Of a stretch of DNA of 64,000 bases, positions 1 through 12,607 are shown in pieces. Under the pieces are notes generated by a model. It did no database searches. It saw nothing but the letters and a program-made list of their open reading frames with translations, and was not told the origin of the DNA. Position 1 is the first letter of the stretch, and the number at the start of each line of letters is the position of its first letter. Made by a program: the position numbers and the translations under genes. This DNA is from Mercenaria mercenaria (Eukaryota > Mollusca > Bivalvia > Venerida > Veneridae): positions 44,445,001 through 44,509,000 of the forward strand of contig NC_069363.1 in assembly GCF_021730395.1 (NCBI RefSeq). The letters run 5' to 3'.

Positions 1-3000
1 ATTTTTTTGAAGACATGTGGACAGAATTTAAGATTTCTGTGCTGATTTTAACTTGAATTTCTGATTTACAGACTGACCAAATCAAACTGTATATATACTC
101 TTCAAAGCATTTGTAATTATCTCAGCTGTCATATTTCTATGAGGTAATTGTAAAAGGGAGCACTGTCCGTCTGTCCGCTCTAAGATTCGAAGATTTAAAA
201 CTTAATCTAATGTGAAACATGATAACAAATGCATGGCGCACAAGACTCAATATTTTCATCTCAGGCCAAGGTTGCAGGCAATGTCCCTAAGACTAGACTT
301 GAGAATTTCACTTTTAGGGCTGGTGACATTTTTGTTTTGATTCAGGTTGTAGCTATGTTTCAACGCTTAGGCATTTTTTTCACAAAAAAAAACAACATTT
401 GCTAGGCATCTCTTTTAAAATCTTGAATTAATACACGTGTTAGAAACTTGCGGCCAAACTCTGAGACGGAGTTTTTTTTAAATGCAAAGTAAAATAAGGT
501 GCCTGGCAAAAGAGAACTTTACTGCAGATATAAAATTTAGTTTTGTTATCATTTTTTAATAAAACTTTTTTGTGATTTTAGACATAAATCTCATGTTCGG
601 ATATTACAAGTATCAGGAAATATTAGTATATGAACAATAAAATATGACATTATCTTGATTTGAGGGATTTAAATTCAAATTCGCACGTGCACAAGAGATT
701 AATCCACGAGGGTGTTTATCTACATGATAGTACGAAACATGTGCAAACTCTTGTACAAAGTACATGTACAAAAGCAATTGTCCTGACCTCAGCTTGAAGA
801 TATGGCATGTAGCATAATTAACAAACAACGACACAGAATTATTTCCCTTTATCGGTCGGCACCAGATTGGTCAGCTTGATATTTTAGTGATATTCTTGCA
901 AATAATTATAATCTACTATTGCAATATTTTCCACATTTCCCCTCTGGGTCTGCAGTCAGTTGAACAAGCTTCACATTTGATCTGAGTATTGAAGCTATTA
1001 TTTCTCTTAAATCACATGTTAGACGTCGTGGGAGTGAAATAAAGCCATTACATAATTCTGGTATACACGTGACGTCGTTTCAAGTAAAACGTAAAGAAAG
1101 ATGGACATTCGACAAACCAGCATGGACAAACGTGTGCAAAAAAAGAATATCACATTTGTGTCACCTCGTTGAATAAAAAGATAACATGCTCGGCAGAGCC
1201 TCGAATTTCATTTTTTTTATTCAATTCGTTTGATAAATTCAATATGAAAGACACTCGAGTAATATATTCTTTTTAATATTGTCATTATAAAAGTAACTTT
1301 CATTACATTCAAACAAATATAAATTGAAATATACAGTTTATGTTTTTGTTACAGCAACAGCAATGAATCACGAAGGAAAATGAAATGCCTAAAACGGTAG
1401 CACTTTTGCCACTTATGTAGCTGTCGTATTGCATCGTTCGATCTGTCAATCACAGACACATTTAGCTTGATTTACACATTTTTTGTGTAATTAACTGTAC
1501 AATATCACTTGTCACATAGATTGTTAATTTAACAAGACGTTATGTAACCTCTCACATGGCAGGTCAAAGGTCAGCTGTTGTGCTGATATGTTAATTAAAC
1601 AATAATGCATATTGATGACACAGTGTCAAAGCTATTTAAATATTTTAAACACGAAATGCTACGTGACACATACTGTAAGTCGGTCGTTGTACGATTTTAC
1701 TACTGTCTGTTCGTATTTGATATACGTATTTTAACTCCACGAACGTGTACTTTATTCAATTTGTAAATAGTACATTACCAATACATCAAAAATTAGTTAT
1801 GGTACCATCACGTTGTACAATATAGCAAACAGACAGACAGACAGACATACACTATGTTGGCATCTGGTTCAGATGGTTTGGTATTGGTTCAGCAGTGGAT
1901 GTGCTTGTTTAGCTCTGCACCCACGTTGAATTTATAAAACATGATGCTTCAAAATGGACTGTTGTCAGCCAGGAAATTATTTAACATAGGCTAATTGGCC
2001 GAAATGCTTTGATACAGCTATTTGTAAAATAGTTATTGAGCACAGTGTGGGGCGGGAGACACCCCTTTAACATCTGACAATAAGTCGATCATGCATTTAG
2101 AGATTTGGGTATCGATAACCAGTTAATTGAAACTTCACCTGATAAAGGTTAATCTATTCGCCTTGAATGGTTTTAGAACCGATTAAGCGCAATTGAGAAT
2201 GATTATAAAATCTATCTCCCCGAATAATCTGATAATGGGCGATTGCCGATATTTGTGCCGAGTCATTGGGGGTAAATAAACGTAGATTTTGAGAATTATG
2301 AAAATGCAATATAATGTACATCTTTCTTTCTCACGTTGACGTATTTTGTCAAACATATGAAATTGTTGACACAGCTGTCAATACCAATGTTTAAACTAAT
2401 ATATCATATCTTTACAATTATGTGACGGGTACGCGATCTATGACTGTCACATAAAATGTTGCACCTGGAACATACAAGGGGAAATATAGGGATTTAAGGG
2501 ATCTACTTTTTATCATTTAGCTCTACAAAAATTTTATTGAACAAAAATTGAAAAATAAAACATGCCATAAATTTAGTTAGCTGGCAGTACCTGATACAGT
2601 GATATTATGTGGTAAATCGGCTAAGAAAAAATAAATCACTATTCACTATTCTTTTTTGTCCTAATTTAGCCGGAATCTGTAAGTTCATTAATGTCATATG
2701 TTAATTCTAATACTTAAAAAGTCTGTATGCAATGACAGTGAGAAAATTCGAACATTTTTGTCTGATATTTGAGGAACCATACGTGAAATTTGCGGTTTTT
2801 TTGAGGTGGTGAACTTATTCCGGTAAATTTAAGCTAAAGTATATATAATAAAGTAGAATACACACAAGTCCAGGGCATAAACTGAAAATGCACATAAAAC
2901 ACAATAGCCTGTTCAAGAACGACAAAAATAAAGATACAATGTGAATCACAGTGTATTGGAATGTTAATGCAACAACATGTACTTACTTTCAAGTCATCGG

Positions 3001-5274
3001 CCACTTAGTCTTGAGAATGTATCATTGTAAGTTCAAAGACAAGTAAATTGTAGATTGATGAGACTGGAATAAACAAATATGTGTAGTAATACTTCCGCAA
3101 AATTCCATAAAGACTCCGTCAGAAAACGAAACGGTCATTACAAAGCAATGACGTTTTACACGTAGCACGTCGTGCGGTGTCCTGTGTGGCGAATTAGTTT
3201 TAAGACGAGTGTCAGTGTGTATGCCTTTATGAACACAAAATATTTGATGTCTTCGTCCAGTAACAAGGGTAATAGGGTATCAATTTCGACAATACTTTTT
3301 TGACAAATTATGTCATTATTTCACCATTTATCACAGAAACAAACAGACGCACCGTGAATAAAAGAATGAGACGATAATTTAAAATTTTTCAAAAAAGTCA
3401 TTCTGTCTGTTGTAGCAATGATAAAGCAGATACGTATCAAGTTTTTAAAGAGTCTGAACTTGGAAATAAATAACTGCTGTGCCGTGACATTTTGCTGCAA
3501 TAGGTTTCCTTACTTATGTCCTCAGTTTATAGAATTTTGTTAAATGACTGAAGTTTTCACGTAGCTAGAAACTATCAGGTTTCCGGAATATGATTTACTC
3601 ACTTGCAAATGGTGATTTATATGGAAATTTTATCTATTTATTGTACTGCGCTGTTAAAATATTTGCTTGTTCGGCGTAGTTATGAATAAAAGTAAAACTG
3701 TTTCGGAATGATATTTACATAGCACCATTTATTAAGCTCGTGTATATGGGGTTCTTCGTCATGTTGCATGCCATTTAGTAAGCATCTATAGTTGAAGCAG
3801 TCGGTCAAATTGTGTTATGGAACTATGTGTCTAGTTATACCCCCTATGGGACCTATATTGGAGTAAAACATGTCCGTTGGTCCGTTCATTGATCCGTTCA
3901 TTGGTCCGTCCATCGTGCCAGCTCTATTTATTCTTAACTACTTGAAAGATTTTCATAAAACTAGCATCAGTGTTTTATCTCAACAAAACAATAAAGAGAG
4001 CGCAAAACGCATGTCGTTAGGTCAAAGGTCAAGATCAATAGCTTAAATTTGTGTCCGTTCCATATCTTATTAACCGCTTGAAAGTTTGTTATAAAACTAA
4101 CACAAGTTATCAAATATTTCAAGACGAAACCCATTTTATTAAATCCAAGGTGAAGCATGAAGGTCAATTGTCATGATCACAACTTTTTACTTTCCGTGTA
4201 TCAAAGTGGTAGCTCTAGTTTACATTTTAATTATGTAACTATGTAAATTACTGGCGAAGACGAGACACACCAGCAAAACGCTTGTCAGCAAACTTGACAA
4301 AATTACTTATGTCAGTATCAATCAACATTTGTGTCAATATCATTTAACATTTATGTCAATATTAATGAGCATTTATGTCAGTACTCATCAGCATTTGTGT
4401 CAATATCAATTCACTTTAAGGATACAGCGGTGGTTGCGCTAAAGTCTCCCATACAGGAAAGTATTGTAACAATTAACGAAGTATCTGACTACCCAGTGAG
4501 AGGCATGCCAAGGAATGCTCGTGAACAATTCAAATATTCATTATAGCTCAGTGTTGAGCTACACGTGCTGGTCGTTGTCTTACCTACCTGGTCACAGGGA
4601 ATTTATCAAGTCAGTAGGAAAAAGTCAAAGTCACTGGAATTCCAGTCCGTGCGCGCAAGCGTGTAGAAAATTTCTCATCACAGTAATAATACACCGCTAA
4701 AAATGTCCAACTTTTTCATGGTTTACATAATATGCAACTGTAGAAATAGGTTTTACAAGTATTTTATAAACGTACGCCTAAAGGTGGTTGAGATTTCTAG
4801 TGTTCTAAAGAATAATTGCATGCACAATATAGATGATGCTTTAGCTGTCGTATTTTCACAAGAAAGACGCCGAAATCTGTTCTGCGTTCTGCATTTGCTA
4901 CCAGACCGATCAGACACTTTGAGAAAATTGATTAGATAAAACTAAAAATCCAATTTTACCGTCTTAATGAAGGCACTTTCTCATTACAGAGAGCTATCAT
5001 TGTATTTTCTACATGACTTAAGCTCTGACTTTGATCGAACTTTTCAATTTGTACTAATCTGATAAAAGTTTGCGGAGAACTTAAGTGTAAAATCAATTCC
5101 GAATTTTATTCCTTTAAGGTACAGATCTGATGTACAGTCACGTTTTGTCAAAATAGTTTTTCCAGTTTATTACCCCGGCATAAAATGATTTTTGTTTCAA
5201 ATCATTTTGTTGCCAATTTTTATTTTGTCATGCTGCAGTGAAATAAGTTGATCATTGATTGTGTCGGTGTGACA
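1..5274. other. AT-rich non-coding DNA, no exon recognised
   Basis: No convincing coding exon is seen on either strand; the short open frames lack domain similarity, codon bias or splice context. It may be the long first intron or 5' flank of the FREM1-type gene, whose signal-peptide exon is not found here. Degenerate interspersed repeats occur near 3840-4195, with ccgt-rich and GGTCA-type motifs. A perfect AGGTCAAAGGTCA direct repeat lies at 1561-1573 and another at 4019-4031. A short (CAGA)n run lies near 1828-1846. Confidence 0.6.
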
Positions 5275-6270
5275 TACAGTAAAATTTCTGCCTTTTTGTC
5301 ATTTTTTCACTTTTAGTGCAAGTTTCGTGTGACATACAAATGCAACAAAATATTTCTGCCTTTATGTCATTTTTCACTTTTAGTGCAAGTTTCGTGTGAC
5401 ATACAAATGCAACAAAATATTTCTGCCTTTAAGTCATTTTTCACTTTTAGTGCAAGTTTAGTGTGACATACAAATGCAACAAAATATTTATTTGTGTCAT
5501 TTTTCACTTTTAGTGCAAGTTTCGTGTGACATACAAATGCAACAAAATATTTATTTGTGTCATTTTTCACTTTTAGTGCAAGTTTCGTGTGACATACAAA
5601 TGCAACATAATATTTCTGCCTTTAAGTCATTTTTCACTTTTAGTGCAAGTTTCGTGTGACTTTAAGTCATTTTTCACTTTTAGTGCAAGTTTCGTGTGAC
5701 ATACAAATGCAACAAAATATTTCTGCCTTTATGTCATTTTTCACTTTTAGTGCAAGTTTCGTGTGACATACAAATGCAACAAAATATTTCTGCCTTTAAG
5801 TCATTTTTCACTTTTAGTGCAAGTTTAGTGTGACATACAAATGCAACAAAATATTTATTTGTGTCATTTTTCACTTTTAGTGCAAGTTTCGTGTGACATA
5901 CAAATGCAACAAAATATTTATTTGTGTCATTTTTCACTTTTAGTGCAAGTTTCGTGTGACATACAAATGCAACATAATATTTCTGCCTTTAAGTCATTTT
6001 TCACTTTTAGTGCAAGTTTCGTGTGACATACAAATGCAACAAAATATTTCTGCCTTTAAGTCATTTTTCACTTTTAGTGCAAGTTTAGTGTGACATACAA
6101 ATGCAACAAAATATTTATTTGTGTCATTTTTCACTTTTAGTGCAAGTTTCGTGTGACATACAAATGCAACAAAATATTTCTGCCTTTATGTCATTTTTCA
6201 CTTTTAGTGCAAGTTTCGTGTGACATACAAATGCAACAAAATATTTCTTGTGTCATTTTTCACTTTTAGC
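5275..6270. repeat. Higher-order minisatellite, ~63-67 bp units in a ~367 bp super-unit
   Basis: About fifteen units, each containing TTTTTCACTTTTAGTGCAAG followed by a GTGTGACATACAAATGCAAC block. Two main unit types differ at the junction: one with TTTCTGCCTTTAWGTC (about 67 bp) and one with TTTATTTGTGTC (about 63 bp). The order of types repeats with a 367-bp offset: the stretch from about 5316 recurs from about 5683 with near identity. A shortened unit near 5660 ends the first super-unit, and a third partial copy runs to 6270. Open frames on both strands are by-products of the repeat. Confidence 0.93.
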
Positions 6271-6929
6271 GCAAGCTTCTCTTACGGTAAACTACTTTGC
6301 TACCTGTTTCAGACTAATGTTATAACAGTCAACATTATCTAAATTGATGCGGTAAACAGTGATCTGAGTATAAGTCAGTGTAGTTTTTCATATGCAGGGG
6401 AAGTAACTCTTGTATAAATGCAAAAAGAAATATGCTGCTGTAGCAGGCATTCACCAAGATGGTCCCTTGTAATGAAACACAATATTCGTGCCAGTAGGTC
6501 TGTATGATTTGCTATCTCGTAGATTACCTTTATTGCAAACAGTCATACAACTATGATAGGAGTTCCCCGTATCGTCTTTCGATTGATAAATGCAAAATTA
6601 AGTGATTAATGGACCTGGATATGATATGACATGCAACAAAGTGCAGTTTTATACAAATATAGGACTTATCCTACGTAGATAACTATAGGTTTTTGATTTT
6701 TTTTACTAGCACACATCCGCTCTTTAAGTCTTTTCATGGTCAGAAAATGACTAATATCTAATTTGTTTATCAACTGAATTATTTAATATCAAGGTTGAAT
6801 TTGATTGTGAAAACTATTATATTAGTAATAACAATAGCGACAATAAAAATAATCATCGCCATCGTCATCAGCATTTAATATCGTCATCTTCAACACGTCG
6901 CAATCATGTCCCAAGTATTTATCTATGTG
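6271..6929. other. AT-rich non-coding DNA
   Basis: Nothing recognisable between the minisatellite and the trinucleotide array. Confidence 0.5.
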
Positions 6930-7290
6930 ATATGTATTATGATGACCAAAAGTTTTATTTTGATGATAACTATAATGATAATAACAACAACAAGACTACT
7001 TCTTTGATGATGATAATGATAATAATAATTACAAGACCAACGGAACAACGATGATGATGGTGCTGATGATGGTGATAATGGTAATGGCAATGATGATGAT
7101 AAGAATGTTGATGATAATAGTAATGATGATAATGATGATGATGATGGTAATAATAATGGTAATGATACGATGATGATAAAAATGATGATGACGACGACGA
7201 TGATAATGATGATGATGATGATGATGATGATGATAATGGTAACGGCGATGGTGACAGTAGTAAACCATGACAACTGAAATGATGATGACA
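6930..7290. repeat. Imperfect GAT/ATG trinucleotide microsatellite
   Basis: Long run of GAT, AAT and GGT triplets, purest near 7200-7240. Apparent poly-Ile and poly-His open frames on the minus strand follow from the repeat. Confidence 0.95.
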
Positions 7291-10200
7291 TTGCTTCAGA
7301 CGGTCATTTATTTAATCTTATTGCTTTTTTGTTAGTCCTTTCATATTGATAATTATAATCATAGTGAAAATGATAAAATGAAATTAATGTTTTTGATAAT
7401 AACAATAATGGTGTCGGATGTCTTTTTGAAAAAAAAGTTCATACGGGTTACACTTTTTGTACAGTTTTCAATGTAGAAGCTTCTGATAATGTGTGCATTT
7501 TAAACCCCCTTAATCCGTCCGTATTTACATAATGTGTAATATTGACATATTAACTGGAATGAAAAGGGAAAAAAGGTGTTAAAGTCAGACGAGATTTAGA
7601 TAAGCGGCTTTGAAGCTTATACTTTTTGACATTTGTTGTGGTCTGTTTACATTTTCCCGAACAAAACATGACAACTTACTCTAAAATAGATTACATATTA
7701 TACTTTTATGTGGACATTTGCATTTAACAACCCTTTTTGAAAGCTTTTACAACAAATCTACAGTTTTATAAGCAGATTTGAGAAACATCTTACTGTCAAA
7801 TTGATATATAAATAAAGCATGACCTTTTGCGTTTTGCACCAAGTATGACACAACAAGCGAACATAAACTTCCAGTCCAGAAAGCATAGGCTATTGTCATC
7901 CTCTTATCCGTTTTTGATAAGCAACTTAGGTCGATGCAAGTTTATAAAGAGGACACATGTCACAAAAGTCAAGCGCATCCGCGTGTTTTCTATTAAAGTA
8001 AACGAATTGGGTGCCATGTTATAAGCTGAATAAACCTGTATTCATAAAGTTATGTAGAAGCGCATTGTTTGCTGGAAGGAGTACATATATTCTTTCGTAA
8101 GGGCAGGTTATACATCTTTCATCTTGAGAGTGACCTCCGAAAATCACTTTATAGTTCGGTAGTTTATAGTAATACAATCTTCCATTTGACGATAACAAGG
8201 TTGCATTCTTCATATTCAGTTTTTAATATTTTTTTTTCAACTTACAATGATGTTTATTTAGTAATATTTAAACATGAAAACAACAATAACAACAAAACAT
8301 ACTTTCTCTCTACAGATTTTTAAATGAACTGCACGAGACACTTATTGTAATGACTTCTAGGGTTTTTTTGTTTATATTAAGACATTAAGCCCCATCATAC
8401 TTTTTCGATGGAGCTGGCCAATAATTGAAATGTAGGCTGATGTTTGTTCAAGAGGAGCTTAGATTCAGACAAAAAAGATATCAGTTACAAGATCTTATCA
8501 GTATTTTATATAGATATATCTCCATTCATGTCTCCATTGATCGCGCTGTAATAATCATTGAGAGATATGTGCTTGACAGGATTTTTGCAAACTCATATCC
8601 CAAAGAAAATGAGAGTTTATTGATCAAGAAATCGTTAAAATTGTCAGCAATATTTCTACACCTATTTAATGATAGATAACATAATATTTTAACAATGTTG
8701 AAAATTTTATATTTGATACTTGAAACATGATAAGGCCATCCTTTAAAGGGCCACATCTCAAGAATGAGGTCATTTCAGTCTTTTCAAAATTTAAAAATGT
8801 ACTGTTAAGTTTTAGTTTAACTTCAAGATACAAATAAACACAGTGATTTGGCAATTTTTAGGCAATATTAACCATCCATGAAGTCGAGAAAATAAAGAAA
8901 TACTACTGCGTTAACTACGCACTAAATTTGATATTAAATATAAGGAAATTAAGCTATTGTTATATCATTGTCATGTGATTTTGAATAACTGACTTATGAT
9001 TGTGTATGTTTATAAAAGTTTAATGTTATGGCGCACATCTGGAGAGAGATACGTCCCTTTAATATCGTTTCATTTCTTTTGATAAATGTAAAGAATCCAT
9101 CTAAACGATAAAACAAATCCTTGATTATCATATCCTTACTTTTACCTTGTATATGACCTCTTAAGTTTAAATAATGATCCGGCGAGGTCTACACTTTTAA
9201 ACTATCGATTACAATTACCTTTTCACTGAGATAAGGTTTCATTCTATTTGAACACCTGTGATTTGTCACAATTGAAAAGACCCTATAGTTTACCTATTTT
9301 TGCATCGTAACTGACTTTCCGTACAAAGAAGTCTCATAAATCTTAAACTTTCAAGTTAATTTCTTACAATAAAACTGTGCTGTTTGATTTAATTTCTTCT
9401 TTTATATGCCCCATTACAATTTGTAATTGACTGAAACATTTTGTTGTCATATTTCACCTGCTAAACTCAAGTTTTAAAACATTATCAACTTGAGCTGTAA
9501 CGTCTTTCAATGTTTCTGCATTTACATTTAATGCGTGCTTTTAAAAATACAGTATAAAACTTGTTTGTATTAGAATCTTAATTGTCGGCCGTTTTAGTTT
9601 AAAGCCATCACCTAAAGTAACACACACAAATTATAATATCAGATAATATTTCATTTCATATACATCATAAAACACGGACTTCTGGGTATAAAATATTACT
9701 TTCATGATCTACCCATTTTATACAATGCATGCTCTTGGTATGTAAATATGTAAATATTGCAGTTGTAAATCAACAACTGTCCATAAATTGTTCAATTTTC
9801 ATCTAAACGATGTAGGGAAAATGATTTATAGAGCAACATATCATGTATACGATGGACATTTGATCAGAAATGCCACATATCATCTTCACACAATTGCCCG
9901 TAAACGAAATGTTTCTATACCTAATGTATCCCTTCTCGTCGTTAATACGTTACCTACACCGTGGTCTGTGTGGGGTCAAAAGAAGAAACTCAAGACTGTT
10001 TGGATTCTCACATCACGATAATCTAGATAATTCAAGCGACATTTCCCTGTAGACTCATCCCTGTTCACTAAAACTCAACCTTGTCGTTGTATTTTATATA
10101 AAAGTGTTATATTGTATTCATAGTGTACGAAAACCTGTTAATGCTCAGTAATGTTTTGTCTTGCTTTGTTTTCTTCATTCTCCTAAGTTTTTGTTCTGTT

Positions 10201-10379
10201 CTGTTTTTATATTTATTGAGGTCCCGTTTTGTTCTTTCTTGCTCTGATTTTCCATGTCTGCTTTGCGATGATTCATTTATATTCAGCTTTGCACGATATA
10301 TATTCCACTACTTATTTCTTTATAACATTAAGAGAATTATCCAGTGCTAAATTTTCCATACGTATCTCTATATTTTCAG
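7291..10379. other. Non-coding DNA upstream of the first visible FREM1 exon
   Basis: No exon coding for the expected FREM1 N-terminal segment (signal peptide and the conserved stretch before IFDC) could be found. The DNA just before 10380 is intronic: it ends in a pyrimidine-rich tract and a tattttcag acceptor. Confidence 0.55.
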
Positions 10380-12607
10380 ATTTTTGACTGTTCCTACCAA
10401 GCAAATACGGTCAAATATATCCACGATGGCTCTCCGTTCTTGAGCGAAGATAGGATCAAACTTCGTGTTCATAGATTTACCAACCGAAAGACTGTAACAG
10501 AAACATTCTACCTCGGTGTCAAGGTCAGCAATGCTTCAACAGAAATTGTAGTGACACGTGGTTTACGTCACGTGATAGTCCCAGAATTCAATGGAATCTC
10601 TAACACTATAGACGCTTCAGTGCTGCGATTTTATCGCAGTAGGACTCCGAATGTTTCATGTACTGTAAGTTTTGACAATAGTAAACATTGGCCATTGGTA
10701 GGACATATCATTATGGGTGACCGAAGAACACCGATTGAAACAATTAAAACGAGCTGTCAAGAGTTTCTATTTATGGAACTGCGCTACGAACATCTACAAA
10801 AACCTACGCCAGATGTAGATTATTTCCCTTTGAATATCGAACTACATGATCCGGAAAATAGTGATGAATTAAAAACCGAACGTTTCTTTCTTCCAATATA
10901 TATTAAAAACGCTTTACTGAACTCTCCGCCTCGGTCATCATATAAAAGCATGTACATGATGGATGTAGACCAGTTTGTACTTTCTACCATCATACCCGGA
11001 ATTATCTCAGCCGAGGACTACGAAACACCTGACCACTCACTCGTGTATAACATTTCCAAACCATCCAGACCAAATCAAGGATATTTTGTTCATTTAGATG
11101 ACCAAACTACTGAAATTAGTTCTTTCCTTCAAGATGATCTTGAAAACCACCTGATAGCATATCAGCCACCTAACACCAGCTTTTCCGAAAGAAAAATATA
11201 CGAGGTAGAACTCAAAGTGTACGACAGTCATTTTGCAGAGAGTATGCCAATAGTCCTACACATTGCAGTTCGTCCGTCGTCTTCTAATGCTCCACGCGTG
11301 TCATGTAATACCGGCTTAGTTCTTCTAGAAGGACAGTCAAGAGAAATAAACTCTAATAACTTACAGATAGTTGACAATAATAATCCAAATGATATACGGG
11401 TATATATCACTGACGGTCTTAAACACGGCCAGCTAGTTCTGAACAATGAGGCCATTACTTTCTTCACAATCTCTGATCTCGTTCAGGGGAATGTCAGATA
11501 CGTTCATGATGATAGTGAATCGGAAAGAGATTTCATAAAATTGAAGATAAGCGATGGTGCAAAACATACTGTGGTAAAATTCCCTATTACAATAATTCCA
11601 AAAGACGACAGTCCACCTTATATTGTAAACAATCTAGGTATAGAGTTAAATGAGGGACAAACAAAACGTATAGACCCGTCAAATCTCCTTGCACATGACC
11701 CTGACTCTATCGATATGACAATAACGTACGTTATTGCACAACCAACAGCTGCTGGTGAAATGATCAGAAAAACACGGGCGTCTGATTCCGGAACACGTGT
11801 TAACAGGTTCACACAAAGGGAATTACAGAAGGGACAAATTTACTACAGACATTTTGGACGTGAGGATTTTCACGATGAATTCTTATTCACACTTCGCGAC
11901 CAGCAAGACCCACCGAACGAATCTATACTCGAAACATTTTACATTGCTATTAATCCTGTTAACGAGAACCCACCACAACTATCACCGGAAGCTACCCGCT
12001 TAATGAGAGTTTCCGAAACCGATATCGCCTTAATAACTAAATCTGAACTCGAATACACGGATAAAGAAACAGGGTCAGATAGGCTAACGTATATCATTAC
12101 GGTACCTCCGTATTTTGTGTACAGTAATAGAAGAAATAGACGAGAGGATGCTGGAAGAATTATAGCCTTGCATAATTTGACAATGCTCAGCAAGAACAAA
12201 AACATTTCTCCGGTTGCTACTTTCAAACAGGAAGATATTAACTATCTAAAAATTGGATATATGCCGCCTATGAAAGACATAGGTCCAGAACCCCGTCTTG
12301 TACGCTTTGTATATACAGTACAAGACGCCAGTGGTAATAAAGTACTTGGACAACAGTTTGATATCGATATTCAACCAGTTAACGACAAAGCTCCTGAATT
12401 CCAGTCTTCAAAAATGCTTGTTGAAGAAGGTGGAATACTTGGAATCTCAACCAACCATATTTTTGCAGTTGACGTCGACACAAACGAGGCAGACTTAACA
12501 TTCATATTGGAAGATCTACCTAACCACGGACGTCTTCAAAAGGGAGGCAATAACCTATTGGAAAAAGATACATTTAGCATGTTAGACCTGCGAAAAAAGG
12601 ATTTAAG
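10380..12607 (+). CDS. FREM1: FREM1 exon a: N-terminal domain, CSPG repeats 1-4, start of 5
   Basis: Acceptor tattttcag, donor ag|gtaatg. It begins in phase 0 with IFDCSYQANTVKYIHDG, matching the FREM1 N-terminal domain. CSPG repeats 1-4 start at about residues 185, 302, 413 and 532; repeat 5 starts at 673 and runs into the next exon. Family motifs seen: FTQ(R/E)-type, YxHDxSE, DDSPP and PVNENPP repeat ends. The Met at 10344 is intronic and is not the start. Confidence 0.95.

Noticed and set aside
5275-6270. Repeat array considered as CRISPR-like or as a repeat protein
   Set aside because: No unique spacers between units, eukaryotic context, and frames open on both strands by repeat periodicity alone.
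6923-7291. Long minus-strand open frames rich in Ile and His
   Set aside because: Entirely explained by the GAT microsatellite.
10344-10379. Met at 10344 as the FREM1 start
   Set aside because: Lies before a clear splice acceptor at 10378-10379, and no signal peptide follows; the protein needs an upstream exon.
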